From RFPW01 sp040401595 (GTDB lineage: Bacteria > Pseudomonadota > Gammaproteobacteria > Burkholderiales > Burkholderiaceae_E), in NCBI GenBank assembly GCA_040401595.1, contig JBBAOE010000010.1:1-64000 (forward strand): a DNA stretch of 64,000 nucleotides, read 5' to 3'. The translations under genes were made by a program, and so were the position numbers. Numbering within the stretch: position 1 is the stretch's first letter; every line of letters begins with the position of its first letter. Below the pieces are notes generated by a model that was not told the DNA's origin, did not search any database, and saw nothing but the letters and a program-made list of their open reading frames with translations. Of the stretch, positions 1-11,387 are shown piece by piece.

Positions 1-418
1 GTACCCGTCCCTCAACGGCGGGTAAGCGCTGCGGATACCAGCTTTCATCGCGCTCCAGTAGCCGTGTGCTTGCAAGATCAAGGATCGTCGGCTCAACCGT
101 ATTGAGTGCCGCAAACATCCACGTAATCGCCCGGGCTCTGGCATTTGAATCCCCTGGCAGGAGTCCGGCATGACGCTCAGCAAGATGAAAAACGATTGCT
201 CCAGTCTCGAACAGAGTGAGACCGTCCTCTTCGTATATCGGAATCTGGCCGAATGGGTGAAGTGCCAGATACGCGGGGTCCTTCATCTCGGTAAACGAAA
301 GCAGACGAACCTCATAAGTCTGGCCCACTTCTTCAAGCGCCCAGCGGACACGCATATCGCGTGCTAATCCTTGGCCGCGGTCTGGCGACTGTGCAAAGGC
401 CGTTATGGTGGGGGGCAT
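1..418 (-). CDS. Glutathione S-transferase family protein, C-terminus cut off by window edge
   Basis: Reading the minus strand from ATG at 418 gives about 139 codons that run off the left edge with no stop. The product begins MPPTITAFAQSPDRGQG and continues with a thioredoxin-fold GST N-terminal domain. RVRWALEEVGQTYEV is the usual helix-1/strand-2 region, HPFGQIPIYEEDG carries the cis-proline (QIP), and LFETGAIVFHLAE is the glutathione-binding ES/ET-G segment. The start of the helical C-terminal domain follows (NARARAITWMFAALN). AAGGTG lies seven bases before ATG 418; a second in-frame ATG lies at 424 directly after the TGA of a small upstream ORF. GSTs conjugate or reduce electrophiles with glutathione in the cytoplasm. 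The substrate cannot be told from sequence. Confidence 0.85.
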   Translation of the reverse strand, partial: MPPTITAFAQSPDRGQGLARDMRVRWALEEVGQTYEVRLLSFTEMKDPAYLALHPFGQIPIYEEDGLTLFETGAIVFHLAERHAGLLPGDSNARARAITWMFAALNTVEPTILDLASTRLLERDESWYPQRLPAVEGRV

Positions 419-424
419 CGGCAT

Positions 425-670
425 TCACCTTGTGCAGCAGTCATGGTTGGTGACCTCTCGGGTTGGGGGTCCTTGTCGATTGAAGCGTCGGCCGATGATC
501 TTGTAGCCGAGCCCGGTACCGATCACAAATGCAGTCCAAACAGGCACGACAGTGTCAGCTGCAGAGGAGGCACATCCCATGCAGGGCGAGGAACTGAACC
601 CACCGATCTGCGGGATGTGGCGCCATGCGCTTGACTTCAGCCCGGATTGACGCGGTGACCCTGGAAGCAT
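425..670 (-). CDS. Possible small single-pass membrane protein upstream of the GST
   Basis: A minus-strand frame from ATG 670 to the TGA at 425-427 encodes about 81 residues. It is not recognised as any family. It has one hydrophobic stretch (VVPVWTAFVIGTGLG, roughly residues 40-54) followed by a basic KIIGRRF, as expected for one membrane helix with a positive inside anchor, and a CMGC pair just before it. Its TGA abuts an ATG of the following GST gene, which would fit translational coupling. No clear ribosome binding site precedes ATG 670. The same frame extends upstream into the acyltransferase gene, so it could be a remnant or chance. This call covers most of the 303-base stretch between the GST and the acyltransferase; nothing else is evident there. 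Confidence 0.3.
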   Translation of the reverse strand: MLPGSPRQSGLKSSAWRHIPQIGGFSSSPCMGCASSAADTVVPVWTAFVIGTGLGYKIIGRRFNRQGPPTREVTNHDCCTR

Positions 671-721
671 TTTCAAGGCGGCGAATGAAGGTCTTTTGAA
701 TATAAAAAAATCGAGTTCACC

Positions 722-1858
722 ATGACGAATGAAGCACATCAAGATGCATGCCAAACGAGCACAAAAATAAGTGAACTCGAGAGTCTAAGAGGCATGGCTG
801 CACTTCTGGTTGTCTTGTTTCATATCCCAAAATGGAATCCCATCTTGGAGATAGGAATCATCAATAATGGATATCTGATGGTGGAGTTGTTCTTCGTTCT
901 GTCTGGTTTCGTTATCTTTAACGCCTATTCCCAAAAATTAAATTCTAAAAACGATTTATTAAGATTTCAATTTTTACGACTTGGACGTCTGTATCCAGTC
1001 CATATCTTGTTCTTGGCGGTATTTTTTTTATTTGAGCTGGGCAAATATTTTGCGCAATTAAAACTCAATATCGTGAGTCCAAATACTCAGCCATTCCATG
1101 AAAACAGCATGAGTGCTTTGGCTCAGCACCTCATTTTGATTCAAGCAATTGGCCCCACGGGGAATGCACAAACATTCAATATCCCGGCATGGTCAATCAG
1201 CGTTGAATTTTACACATATTTAATCTTTGGGCTATCTGTATTGTTTTTTAGAAACGCTAGGTCCTTGTTTTTTACAATGATTGCCATGTTGTCATTGGTC
1301 TTGTTGGTATCCGAAAATACTTTCGGGGCAAGGGATTTATTTAAATGCCTCGCCGGTTTTTATATCGGATGCCTAACGGCCGACTTTACCAAAAAAACCA
1401 AGATCGTCGTGCCCAATTTTTTTTCATTAGCTGGCGTTGCGTTAATAATAATATTCTTGCACCAGAAAACGACAGAATATTTCGATGCCGCGATCTATTT
1501 TCTGACGTCGGCTCTGATTGTATCTCTTGTTCTTTCAGAAAGCGGGACGCTGAAGAAGGTATTCAATTTAAAGCTATTGATATTCTTGGGCGAAATTTCA
1601 TACTCTGTCTATATGTCTCACACCGCTGTGATTTGGATTGTGAATCAGGTTTTGAGGGTTGCCTTTAAAAAGCCTGAAATAATTGTTTCGGGGGGGAGAG
1701 TAACCCCACAGCTGTCGCAATTGGAAAGCGTTGCGGCTACCTTGGTCATTCTTGCGACGGTCTTGATCATTAGCTACTTTGTTTATAATCTTATAGAAAA
1801 GCCAATGCGTAGCAGATCAAGACTGCTCGCAGCTCAACTGTTTAATAAAAATCTGTGA
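722..1858 (+). CDS. Acyltransferase family 3 (OafA/YrhL-type) membrane protein
   Basis: This 378-residue integral membrane protein carries the acyltransferase-3 signatures in order: ESLRGMAALLVVLFHI (RG motif and conserved His near residues 22-37), ELFFVLSGFVIF (near 58-69), an Arg-rich FLRLGRLYPVH segment, and WSISVEFYTYLIFG (near 158-171). About ten hydrophobic segments follow. The family transfers acetyl or other acyl groups to carbohydrates such as O-antigen, exopolysaccharide or Nod factors at the inner membrane; the acceptor here is unknown. The gene is strikingly AT-rich, with many AAA, TTT and ATT codons, unlike every neighbour, and no polysaccharide genes are adjacent. That suggests lateral acquisition. 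No good Shine-Dalgarno sequence precedes ATG 722. Confidence 0.88.
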   Translation: MTNEAHQDACQTSTKISELESLRGMAALLVVLFHIPKWNPILEIGIINNGYLMVELFFVLSGFVIFNAYSQKLNSKNDLLRFQFLRLGRLYPVHILFLAVFFLFELGKYFAQLKLNIVSPNTQPFHENSMSALAQHLILIQAIGPTGNAQTFNIPAWSISVEFYTYLIFGLSVLFFRNARSLFFTMIAMLSLVLLVSENTFGARDLFKCLAGFYIGCLTADFTKKTKIVVPNFFSLAGVALIIIFLHQKTTEYFDAAIYFLTSALIVSLVLSESGTLKKVFNLKLLIFLGEISYSVYMSHTAVIWIVNQVLRVAFKKPEIIVSGGRVTPQLSQLESVAATLVILATVLIISYFVYNLIEKPMRSRSRLLAAQLFNKNL

Positions 1859-1874
1859 AGGAAGCCGCTTCACA
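1841..1874 (-). terminator. Candidate intrinsic terminator of guaA, inside the 3' end of the acyltransferase gene
   Basis: A 7-bp perfect stem (TGTGAAG at 1854-1860 with CTTCACA at 1868-1874, 7-base loop) is followed, read on the minus strand, by GATTTTTATT. It would stop transcription leaving guaA. On the plus strand no T-tract follows, so it serves the minus direction. It overlaps the stop codon of the acyltransferase. Confidence 0.5.
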
Positions 1875-1897
1875 AATCAAAACCGAAAAAATAAATC

Positions 1898-3529
1898 CTA
1901 CTCCCACTCGATCGTCGCCGGCGGCTTTCCCGAAATATCGTAGACGACCCGATTGATGCCGCGCACCTCATTGATGATCCGGTTGGATACTCGCCCCAAC
2001 AGCGCATGCGGCAGATGGGCCCAATGGGCCGTCATGAAATCCGTGGTCTGCACCGCCCGCAATGCGACCACCCATTCATAGGTGCGACCGTCGCCCATCA
2101 CGCCAACGGATTTCACGGGCAGAAAGACTGCAAAGGCCTGACTGGTATTTTCGTACCAGCTTCGCCCAACCTGCACCGCCTCACAAAGCCCGGCCAAATG
2201 GTCCTGTTCCGTTGCGAGCGTGTTTTGTAGCTCTTCCAGAAAAACTGCATCGGCTCGGCGCAACAGATCGGCATAGTCAGCGTTGACGGCGCCTAGAATC
2301 CGCACGCCCAGACCCGGACCGGGAAACGGGTGACGGTGGATCATGGAACCGGGTAGCCCCAGCGCCAGGCCGAGCGCACGCACTTCGTCTTTGAAGAGAT
2401 CGCGCAATGGCTCGAGCAACTTCAGATTGAGGGTTTCGGGCAAGCCGCCCACGTTGTGATGACTCTTGATCTTCGCTGCGTTTTTATTCTTGCCGCCGGC
2501 CGATTCGATGACGTCCGGGTAAATCGTGCCCTGCGCAAGCCACCGGGCACTGGTTGCGAGGGCTTTGGCTTCACGCTGAAACACCTCAACAAATTCAGCG
2601 CCAATAATGCGTCGCTTTTGCTCCGGATCAGTAACGCCATGGAGCTTGCTTAAAAAGGCGTCAGCCGCATCGACATGCACGACGCGCACGCCCAGGTGCT
2701 CGGCGAAGACAGCCATCACCTGCGCAGCCTCGCCCAGACGTAGAAGTCCGTGGTCGACAAACACGCAGGTCAATTGATCGCCAATCGCTCGATGAATTAA
2801 GGCCGCAGCGACCGAGGAATCGACCCCGCCGGACAAACCCAGAATGACGTGGTCGCTGCCGACCTGACGACGAATCAGATCCACCGCCTCATCGATGTGC
2901 GACCCCATCCGCCAATCGCCGCTGCACTCACAGATTTCGTGGACAAAGCGCGACAGAATGGCCGGGCCTTGCCGGGTGTGCGTCACTTCGGGGTGGAATT
3001 GCACACCGTAAAAACGACGGGCTTCGTCGGCAATGCCAGCGATCGGACACGTGGGGGTCGAGGCCATCAGACGGAAGCCCTCAGGCAACGCAACGACCTT
3101 GTCGCCATGGCTCATCCAGACATCGAGCAGACCGTGGCCTTGATCATTCGAACGATCCTGCACACCCTCCAGCAGGCGGGTATGCCCATGCGCCCGAACC
3201 TCGGCAGCGCCGAATTCCCGCGTTGGGCTGCTCTCAACGATACCGCCCAGGCGGGCCGCCATCAGTTGCATACCGTAGCAGATACCCAGGACCGGAATCC
3301 CGAGATCGAAGACTACGTCAGAGACCGTCAGCGAGGCTGAATCCGTCGTGGACGCTGGACTCCCGGAGAGGATGATTCCGCGAGCGCCGAAACCGCGCAG
3401 GAATGCTTCCGACACGTCATGCGGATGAATTTCGCAATACACCTGCGCTTCCCGCACACGCCGTGCGATCAGTTGGGTGACCTGCGATCCAAAATCGAGA
3501 ATCAGAATCCGGTCGTGGGCCACGGTCAT
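1898..3529 (-). CDS. guaA: GMP synthase (glutamine-hydrolysing)
   Basis: GuaA makes GMP from XMP, ATP and glutamine, the last step of guanine nucleotide synthesis in the cytoplasm. The 543-residue product has the full two-domain plan. An N-terminal class I amidotransferase carries its nucleophile in LGICYGMQ (Cys84) and its partners in QFHPEVTH (His179, Glu181). An ATP-pyrophosphatase domain has the P-loop GLSGGVDSS (about 231-239). A C-terminal dimerisation domain ends [12 protein letters not shown], the usual GuaA end. It is slightly longer than the E. coli enzyme (525). It follows guaB with a 14-base gap, so the two are probably one transcript. Confidence 0.98.
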   Translation of the reverse strand: MTVAHDRILILDFGSQVTQLIARRVREAQVYCEIHPHDVSEAFLRGFGARGIILSGSPASTTDSASLTVSDVVFDLGIPVLGICYGMQLMAARLGGIVESSPTREFGAAEVRAHGHTRLLEGVQDRSNDQGHGLLDVWMSHGDKVVALPEGFRLMASTPTCPIAGIADEARRFYGVQFHPEVTHTRQGPAILSRFVHEICECSGDWRMGSHIDEAVDLIRRQVGSDHVILGLSGGVDSSVAAALIHRAIGDQLTCVFVDHGLLRLGEAAQVMAVFAEHLGVRVVHVDAADAFLSKLHGVTDPEQKRRIIGAEFVEVFQREAKALATSARWLAQGTIYPDVIESAGGKNKNAAKIKSHHNVGGLPETLNLKLLEPLRDLFKDEVRALGLALGLPGSMIHRHPFPGPGLGVRILGAVNADYADLLRRADAVFLEELQNTLATEQDHLAGLCEAVQVGRSWYENTSQAFAVFLPVKSVGVMGDGRTYEWVVALRAVQTTDFMTAHWAHLPHALLGRVSNRIINEVRGINRVVYDISGKPPATIEWE

Positions 3530-3543
3530 GCTCTCCAGTCGAC

Positions 3544-5456
<1,913 letters not shown>

Positions 5457-5464
<8 letters not shown>

Positions 5465-5894
5465 TGCCGTGCAGTTCCTCAGCGCGGCGGACAAAGGCAT
5501 CCACGAAATTCTTGGCAATCGGATCAAAGACGCTGCCAACGACCTTCTCCAGCAGTGCATTCGAGAACCGGTAATCCAGCTGAAAATCCACCCGGCAGGC
5601 GCTATCGCTCAGGGCCGTAAACACCCACTCCCCGGTCAGCATCGCAAATGGACCATCCTCAAGCCGCAGGCCGATTCGCTCTCCGGGGACATGCTGGTTA
5701 CGGGTGGTAAACGACTGCCGCAGGCCCTTGAATGCGATCGTCAGTGTCGCCACCATGCCATCCGGGCCAGACTCACGCACACGGGCCTCGCCGCACCAGG
5801 GCAAAAAGCTCGGATAGGAAGCCACATCGACGACCAGATCGAACATTTGCTGGGCGGTGTGGGGTAACAACACGCTTCGGGTAACGACAGCCAT
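5457..5894 (-). CDS. ratA: RatA-like START/SRPBCC family protein
   Basis: The 145-residue product has the START/polyketide cyclase fold typical of RatA. An N-terminal VTRSVLLPHTAQQMFDLVVDV is followed by YPSFLPWCGEARV, and the protein ends with SNALLEKVVGSVFDPIAKNFVDAFVRRAEEL. E. coli RatA (YfjG) has been described as a toxin that blocks 70S assembly; homologues resemble Coq10, which helps ubiquinone function, so the physiological role is open. ATG 5894 is preferred to an in-frame TTG at 5918. The gene heads ratA-rnfH-guaB-guaA and diverges from smpB across only 37 bases. Confidence 0.9.
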
Positions 5895-5931
5895 ATACTG
5901 ACGAATTGTAAGCGGCAAATTACGACGTCAC

Positions 5932-6378
5932 ATGTCGATTATCGAAAACCGCAAAGCGAACCACGACTACTTCATCGAGGAACGCCATGAGGCTGGCCTT
6001 GTGCTGGAAGGATGGGAGGTCAAAGCCATCCGCGCCGGGCGAGCCCAGATTCAAGAAGCCTACGTGATCATCCGCGAGGGCGAACTCTGGCTGCTCGGGG
6101 CGCATATCTCCCCGTTGATCACGGCGTCGACCCACATCCGTCCAGATCCCGTCCGGACCCGAAAGCTCCTGATGCGCGGCGCCGAGATTCACAAGCTGAT
6201 CGGGAAGGTCGAGCGCGCCGGGTTCACGCTGGTCCCGCTCGACATGCATTACCTCAAGGGCCGCATCAAATTATCCGTCGGGCTGGCAAAGGGCAAAAAA
6301 CAGCATGACAAGCGGGCCTCAGAAAAGGACCGGGAATGGCAGCGTGACCGCCAACGTCTGATGAAAACCAGGGTCTGA
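5932..6378 (+). CDS. smpB: SsrA-binding protein
   Basis: SmpB binds tmRNA and delivers it to stalled ribosomes for trans-translation. The 148-residue protein starts [18 protein letters not shown] and has the [13 protein letters not shown] beta-barrel segment, [17 protein letters not shown] and the basic C-terminal tail [16 protein letters not shown] that folds as a helix in the ribosomal A site. Length matches the family. There is no obvious Shine-Dalgarno sequence. A TATACT (5894-5899) is a possible -10 that would lie over the ratA start codon. Confidence 0.97.
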   Translation: MSIIENRKANHDYFIEERHEAGLVLEGWEVKAIRAGRAQIQEAYVIIREGELWLLGAHISPLITASTHIRPDPVRTRKLLMRGAEIHKLIGKVERAGFTLVPLDMHYLKGRIKLSVGLAKGKKQHDKRASEKDREWQRDRQRLMKTRV

Positions 6379-6422
6379 TCCCTCGGTTTTAAGGCGGGTA
6401 CTCTCGCGTCGCTTGTATCCGT

Positions 6423-6460
6423 TTGTCGAGTCATCCGGATTGGCATTACGATTCGGATGA
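6423..6460 (+). promoter_or_regulatory. Candidate promoter with inverted repeat upstream of the binding-protein gene
   Basis: TTGTCG (6423-6428) and TACGAT (6447-6452) are separated by 18 bases and make a plausible sigma-70 promoter for the gene starting at 6485. A 10-bp imperfect inverted repeat, TCATCCGGAT (6431-6440) and ATTCGGATGA (6451-6460), with a 10-base centre and one mismatch, overlaps the spacer and the -10. It could be an operator or a leader hairpin. The role is inferred from position only. Confidence 0.35.
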
Positions 6461-6484
6461 ACCACCCACCCTTTGGAGCATGTG

Positions 6485-7642
6485 ATGCGTCGAACACTCA
6501 AATTTTCCCGCTTGGCGCTGGCGATTGCAGCGGGCGCCGTCTGCGCAACTGCAACAGGTTTCGCTCAGGCGCAAACGGTGATCAAGATCGGCCATGTGTC
6601 GCCCTTGACGGGCAACCAGGCCCATCTGGGTAAAGACAACGAAAATGGTGCAAGACTGGCGATCGATGACCTGAACGAGAAAAAACTGAAAATTGGCGGT
6701 CAGGACGTCAAATTTGAGTTGCTTCCAGAGGACGATGCTGCCGACCCCAAACAGGGAACCGCCGTTGCACAAAAACTCGTCGATGCCAAAGTCGCTGGCG
6801 TGATCGGGCATTTGAATTCGGGCACGACCATCCCGGCGTCCAAAATCTATTCCGAAGCGGGTATTCCGCAGATCTCCCCTTCGGCCACCAATCCGAAATA
6901 CACGCTGCAGGGCTACAAGACAGCCTTTCGCGTTGTCGCGAACGATGGCCAATTGGGCGGAACGCTCGGGCGTTACGCGGTCAAGGAACTGAAGGGCAAA
7001 GCGATCGCGATCATCGATGATCGCACCGCCTATGGTCAGGGCGTCGCGGATGAATTTGAAAAGTCCGTCAAGGCAGCCGGTGGCAAACTGGTTGGGCGCG
7101 AATTTACCAATGACAAGGCGACCGACTTTGCCGCGATCCTGACCAAGCTTAAAGGTGGCAAGCCCGACGTCGTCTTCTTTGGTGGGATGGACGCCGTGGC
7201 CGGTCCGATGCTGCGCCAGATGAAGCAATTGGGTGTGAAGGCCAAGTTCATGGGCGGCGATGGGATCTGTACCGCGGAACTGGCCAAGCTGGCGGGCGAT
7301 TCCATGGGCGACGATCAGGTGGTCTGTGCTGAAGCGGGTGGTGTCACCGCTAAGCAGGAAAAGGGATTGGACGACTTCAAGGCGCGGTTCAAGCAGAAGT
7401 TCAACGCCGAGGTGCAGATCTACGCCCCCTACGTCTACGATGCGACGATGGTGATGGCTGCCGCCATGCAGAAGGCAAATTCAGCCGACCCCGGCAAATA
7501 TCTGCCCGAACTTGCCAAGATCAGTTACAACGGCGTGACGGGCACGATCGCGTTTGACGCCAAGGGCGACATCAAAGACGGGACACTCACGCTCTTCACC
7601 TATAAAAAGGGCCAGCGCGAGAAGATCGCAGTCGTTCGCTGA
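6485..7642 (+). CDS. Branched-chain amino-acid-type ABC transporter periplasmic binding protein
   Basis: The 385-residue product has a Sec signal peptide (MRRTLKFSRLALAIAAGAV, likely cleaved after AQA near residue 29) and a type I periplasmic binding fold of the Leu/Ile/Val family (Peripla_BP_6). Signatures are IKIGHVSPLTGNQAHLGKD, LPEDDAADPKQGTAVAQKLV, VIGHLNSGTTIPASKIY and IDDRTAYGQGVADEFEKS. ATG 6485 has GGAG six bases upstream and is preferred to the in-frame ATG at 6473. Such proteins capture branched-chain or other amino acids for LivHMGF-type permeases, but no permease or ATPase genes are nearby, so this is an orphan receptor. The ligand is not predictable. Confidence 0.92.
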   Translation: MRRTLKFSRLALAIAAGAVCATATGFAQAQTVIKIGHVSPLTGNQAHLGKDNENGARLAIDDLNEKKLKIGGQDVKFELLPEDDAADPKQGTAVAQKLVDAKVAGVIGHLNSGTTIPASKIYSEAGIPQISPSATNPKYTLQGYKTAFRVVANDGQLGGTLGRYAVKELKGKAIAIIDDRTAYGQGVADEFEKSVKAAGGKLVGREFTNDKATDFAAILTKLKGGKPDVVFFGGMDAVAGPMLRQMKQLGVKAKFMGGDGICTAELAKLAGDSMGDDQVVCAEAGGVTAKQEKGLDDFKARFKQKFNAEVQIYAPYVYDATMVMAAAMQKANSADPGKYLPELAKISYNGVTGTIAFDAKGDIKDGTLTLFTYKKGQREKIAVVR

Positions 7643-7694
7643 CGTGTAGCACCTGGGTACAGGGTTGCGGGTCCAGGCCCCGATCACCCTGACC

Positions 7695-7866
7695 CAGATC
7701 CTGGGCCCCAGATCCTGGGCCCCAAATCGGGGCCCCACATTGGGGCCNNNNNNNNNNNNNNNNNNNNNNNNNNNNNNNNNNNNNNNNNNNNNNNNNNNNN
7801 NNNNNNNNNNNNNNNNNNNNNNNNNNNNNNNNNNNNNNNNNNNNNNNGGGGCCCCACATTGGGGCC
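7695..7866. repeat. GGGCCC-centred tandem repeat interrupted by a scaffold gap
   Basis: Between the convergent binding-protein gene and ppsA lie two exact 14-bp units CAGATCCTGGGCCC (7695-7708 and 7709-7722), then a 13-bp variant CAAATCGGGGCCC (7723-7735) and a partial CACATTGGGGCC (7736-7747) ending at the N run. The sequence after the gap restarts with the same 19 bases that end the left side (7729-7747 equals 7848-7866). Neighbouring units form hairpins such as GGGCCCC/AAATC/GGGGCCC. No T-tract follows, so this is not a standard terminator. Confidence 0.85.
7748..7847. other. Scaffold gap of 100 N
   Basis: Exactly 100 N, the conventional filler for unknown gap size. Both flanks end in the same 19-bp GC palindrome-rich sequence, so the contigs probably overlap and the true gap may be zero, or may hold extra repeat units. 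Confidence 0.99.
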
Positions 7867-7903
7867 ACCCCTCCCCTCTGGATGCAGGTCTCCCGCGAGG
7901 GTC

Positions 7904-10369
7904 TCAGTCGGCCGGGCCCTGGGGGGCTGACTGGCTCAACCGATGCCAAGTCGGAATGACCGTATCCGGATTGAGCGATATCGATTCAATGCCTTTGTCG
8001 ACCAGCCATTGCGCCAGGTCTGGGTGGTCGGACGGTCCTTGCCCGCAAATCCCGACATATTTCCCGGCGGCACGGCACGCAGAAATGGCGCGTTCGAGCA
8101 AGAGTTTGACGGCCGGATCGCGCTCGTCAAAGCCCTCGGCGACTAACCCGGAATCCCGATCCAGCCCCAGAGTTAGTTGGGTCAGGTCATTCGAGCCGAT
8201 CGAAAATCCATCAAAGTGCTGCAGGAACGCCTCGGCGAGTAAGGCATTGGAGGGGAGTTCGCACATCATGATGAGCCTCAACCCTCCCGAACCTTGCGCG
8301 TCCGGGTCAGAACCTCGATGCAAGCCCTGTGAGGCCAGCAGGTCGACGACACGGCGCGCCTCAGTGACTGTGCGTACAAATGGCACCATCACTTCCACAT
8401 TGCTCAGCCCCATCTCGCGGCGGACCCTCAGAATGGCCTCGCATTCCATGGCAAAGCAGGCAGCAAAATCCGGCGACAGATAGCGCGCTGCGCCGCGGAA
8501 TCCGAGCATGGGATTCTCTTCTTCTGGTTCGTAGCGGTTGCCTCCAATGAGCTTGCGGTACTCGTTGGACTTGAAGTCCGAGAGCCTCACGATCACGGGA
8601 TGGGGCCAGAACGCAGCAGCAATCGTCGCGACACCCTCGGTGACTTTATCGATAAAGAATGCCCGAGGATTGGCATGACCACGGGCGACCGATTCCACCG
8701 CCTTCTTCAATTCGGGGTCAACATGGGGATAATCGAGAATCGCCTTGGGGTGGATACCGATATTGTTATTGATAATGAATTCGAGCCTTGCAAGGCCAAC
8801 CCCGGCGTTTGGCAGCTGGGCAAACTCAAAGGCCAGTTGCGGGTTACCAACGTTCATCATTACCTTGACGGGTGGCACTGGCATCTCACCCGTTGCGACT
8901 TCGGTGACCTCGGTCTCCAGTAATCCATCGTAGACATGGCCCGTGTCACCTTCCGCGCAGGACACGGTGACCAGCATTCCCTCTGAGAGGGCGTCCGTTG
9001 CATCGCCACAGCCGACAACGGCCGGAATGCCGAGTTCGCGCGCGATGATCGCGGCGTGACAGGTTCTGCCGCCCCGATTGGTCACAATCGCCGCCGCCCG
9101 TTTCATGACCGGCTCCCAATTCGGATCCGTCATATCGGTCACCAGAACGTCGCCCGGCTGCACACGACTCATCTCCGATGGATCAGCCACTACACGCACT
9201 GGCCCCGCCCCGACTTTCTGACCAATCGCCCTCCCCGTCGCGAGAACGGCGGACGTCCCCTTGAGCCGGAAACGCTGCTGGGTCTGACCCATCGTCTGAC
9301 TCTTGACGGTCTCGGGTCGAGCCTGAAGGATGTACAACCGGCCATCGAGGCCATCGCGTCCCCACTCAATATCCATGGGTCGTCCGTAATGCCGTTCGAT
9401 CACGACGGCATGTTGGGCAAGTTCAATCACCTCGGCATCGCTGAGCGAATACCGGTTGCGCATCTCGATGGGCACATCGCAGACACGGGTCCCGCTCTGG
9501 GGGTGATGGGCAGCGCCTGCGCTACCGCGCGCCTGCTCTGTCTGTTCGTCACTAAACACCATCTGGATCAGCTTAGAGCCGAGATTGCGGCGTACGATGC
9601 TGGATTGCCCTCTCGCCAGAATCGGTTTGCTAACGGTAAATTCGTCGGGGTTCACCGCGCCCTGGACGACCGTTTCGCCAAGGCCATAGCTCGAAGTGAT
9701 GAAGATGACTTCACGAAAACCCGACTCAGTGTCGAGCGTAAACATCACACCAGCAGCACCCAGATCGCTGCGCACCATCCGCTGGATCCCGGCGGACAGC
9801 GCGATCGGCATATCTGCGTAGCCCTTGTGGACGCGATACGAAATGGCCCGATCGTTGTAAAGCGAAGCGAACACTTCGCGAATGGTCGCAAGCACCGCAT
9901 CGATACCGACGACGTTGAGGAAGGTCTCTTGCTGGCCGGCGAAGGAGGCGTCTGGCAAATCCTCGGCCGTGGCCGAAGAGCGCACGGCCACCGGGAAGAT
10001 ATTCCCGCCAGCGTCGTCCTGAATCTGCGCAAATGCGGTTCGGATGGCATCTTCCAGCGCTGGTGGCATGGTTGCGCCAACAATCCAGCTGCGGATCTCG
10101 GCGCCACAGTCCAGCAAGGCCTTCACGTCGTCGGGATTGAGCCTGTCCAGGCGACGGGCGATTCGTTGGGTCAGATCGTTATGATCGAGGAAGTCGCGAA
10201 AAGCCTGGGCCGTGGTGGCGAAACCGCCGGGTACCCGCACGCCTGCCGCAGCGAGCTGACTGATCATTTCGCCCAAAGAGGCGTTCTTGCCGCCGACCGA
10301 CTCGACGTCGGTCATCCGTAAGTGTTCGAACGGAAGGACAAACCGCTTCGCAGTAGGATGGTTGAACAT
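7904..10369 (-). CDS. ppsA: Phosphoenolpyruvate synthase
   Basis: PpsA converts pyruvate and ATP to PEP, AMP and phosphate, a gluconeogenic entry. The 821-residue protein has the N-terminal nucleotide-binding domain ([12 protein letters not shown] near residues 25-36, [20 protein letters not shown] near 130-149), the swivelling phosphohistidine domain with [15 protein letters not shown] (His438) and a C-terminal TIM barrel with the [11 protein letters not shown] loop holding the catalytic Cys. Length is near the usual 790-800. It is divergent from its regulator ppsR, 100 bases apart. The stop lies 37 bases beyond the repeat at the scaffold gap. Confidence 0.98.
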   Translation of the reverse strand: MFNHPTAKRFVLPFEHLRMTDVESVGGKNASLGEMISQLAAAGVRVPGGFATTAQAFRDFLDHNDLTQRIARRLDRLNPDDVKALLDCGAEIRSWIVGATMPPALEDAIRTAFAQIQDDAGGNIFPVAVRSSATAEDLPDASFAGQQETFLNVVGIDAVLATIREVFASLYNDRAISYRVHKGYADMPIALSAGIQRMVRSDLGAAGVMFTLDTESGFREVIFITSSYGLGETVVQGAVNPDEFTVSKPILARGQSSIVRRNLGSKLIQMVFSDEQTEQARGSAGAAHHPQSGTRVCDVPIEMRNRYSLSDAEVIELAQHAVVIERHYGRPMDIEWGRDGLDGRLYILQARPETVKSQTMGQTQQRFRLKGTSAVLATGRAIGQKVGAGPVRVVADPSEMSRVQPGDVLVTDMTDPNWEPVMKRAAAIVTNRGGRTCHAAIIARELGIPAVVGCGDATDALSEGMLVTVSCAEGDTGHVYDGLLETEVTEVATGEMPVPPVKVMMNVGNPQLAFEFAQLPNAGVGLARLEFIINNNIGIHPKAILDYPHVDPELKKAVESVARGHANPRAFFIDKVTEGVATIAAAFWPHPVIVRLSDFKSNEYRKLIGGNRYEPEEENPMLGFRGAARYLSPDFAACFAMECEAILRVRREMGLSNVEVMVPFVRTVTEARRVVDLLASQGLHRGSDPDAQGSGGLRLIMMCELPSNALLAEAFLQHFDGFSIGSNDLTQLTLGLDRDSGLVAEGFDERDPAVKLLLERAISACRAAGKYVGICGQGPSDHPDLAQWLVDKGIESISLNPDTVIPTWHRLSQSAPQGPAD

Positions 10370-10469
10370 AAGGGATTTCCCTGAAGGTTAAGATTTGGTG
10401 TCCGGATTCTACCGGCCCCGGCGCCTGGCCTCCGCGCCGCTTCTGACAGGATCGTGATAGGTTGGTGTT

Positions 10470-11387
10470 ATGGACCCGACGACAAACGCTTTTTCAAAGG
10501 ACGACTCACCGGCTGCGGCACAAATCGTCGAGATATCCATCGAATCAACGGGAGCCGAAAGCGACTCCTCCCGCTCGAACCGAACTGTTTTTTACGTCTC
10601 CGACGGAACCGGAATCACGGCAGAGACCTTTGGGCAGTCGGTACTCACGCAGTTCGATGGCTTGACGTTCCGTCATGTCCGCCTCCCCTTCATTGATTCA
10701 ATGGACAAGGCCGATGCGACGGTCGCCCGCATCGATGCTCAGGCAATGCGCGATGGCGTGCGTCCGCTGGTGTTTTCGACCCTGGTCAATCCCGAGATCA
10801 ATCAGATCGTGCGTCGCGCCCAGGCGATGTTCCTCGATCTGTTTTCGACCTTTGTTGAGCCGCTCGAACAAGAATTTGGAATCAAAAGCACGCACACGAT
10901 TGGGCGGTTTCACCAGACAGCCGACAGTTCGAAGTACAAAGCCCGGATCGAGGCGATTAATTTTGCCTTGCAGCATGACGATGGTCAGTCATCGGCTGAA
11001 CTATCACGCGCCGATATCATCCTGGTCGGTGTTTCCCGCTGTGGGAAAACGCCCACGAGTCTTTACCTGGCGATGCAGCACGGCATCAAGGCGGCGAACT
11101 ACCCACTCATTCCCGACGATTTCGAGCGACGACGACTCCCGGAAGTCCTCTACCAATATAAGTCCAGACTGTTCGGGTTGACCATCACACCCGACCGTCT
11201 GGCCGAAGTGCGCCATGAACGGCGGCCTTCAAGCCGTTATGCGTCCATTGCAAACTGCCGGATGGAGGTTCGGGAAGCGGAATCGATGATGCGTCGGGAG
11301 GGGGTCACCTGGCTCAGTACGACGACCAAATCGATTGAAGAAATCGCAACCACCGTGCTTCAGCAGCTTCGGCCACTCGGACTCTGA
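10470..11387 (+). CDS. ppsR: PEP synthase regulatory kinase/phosphorylase (PSRP)
   Basis: PpsR-type proteins (former DUF299) switch PEP synthase off and on by ADP-dependent phosphorylation and phosphate-dependent dephosphorylation of a threonine near the catalytic His of PpsA. The 305-residue product has [19 protein letters not shown] (about 41-59), the P-loop GVSRCGKT (187-194) followed by [18 protein letters not shown], and the C-terminal [11 protein letters not shown] and [16 protein letters not shown]. The first 37 residues are a Ser-rich extension not expected in the core family. Divergence from ppsA supports the functional link. Its end overlaps the convergent methyltransferase gene by 28 bases. 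Confidence 0.96.
   Translation: MDPTTNAFSKDDSPAAAQIVEISIESTGAESDSSRSNRTVFYVSDGTGITAETFGQSVLTQFDGLTFRHVRLPFIDSMDKADATVARIDAQAMRDGVRPLVFSTLVNPEINQIVRRAQAMFLDLFSTFVEPLEQEFGIKSTHTIGRFHQTADSSKYKARIEAINFALQHDDGQSSAELSRADIILVGVSRCGKTPTSLYLAMQHGIKAANYPLIPDDFERRRLPEVLYQYKSRLFGLTITPDRLAEVRHERRPSSRYASIANCRMEVREAESMMRREGVTWLSTTTKSIEEIATTVLQQLRPLGL

Noticed and set aside
9056..10321. Long plus-strand open frame of about 421 codons opposite ppsA
   Set aside because: It lies wholly antisense to a clear PpsA with all motifs. The translation shows no recognisable domain; GC-rich genes commonly give such frames.
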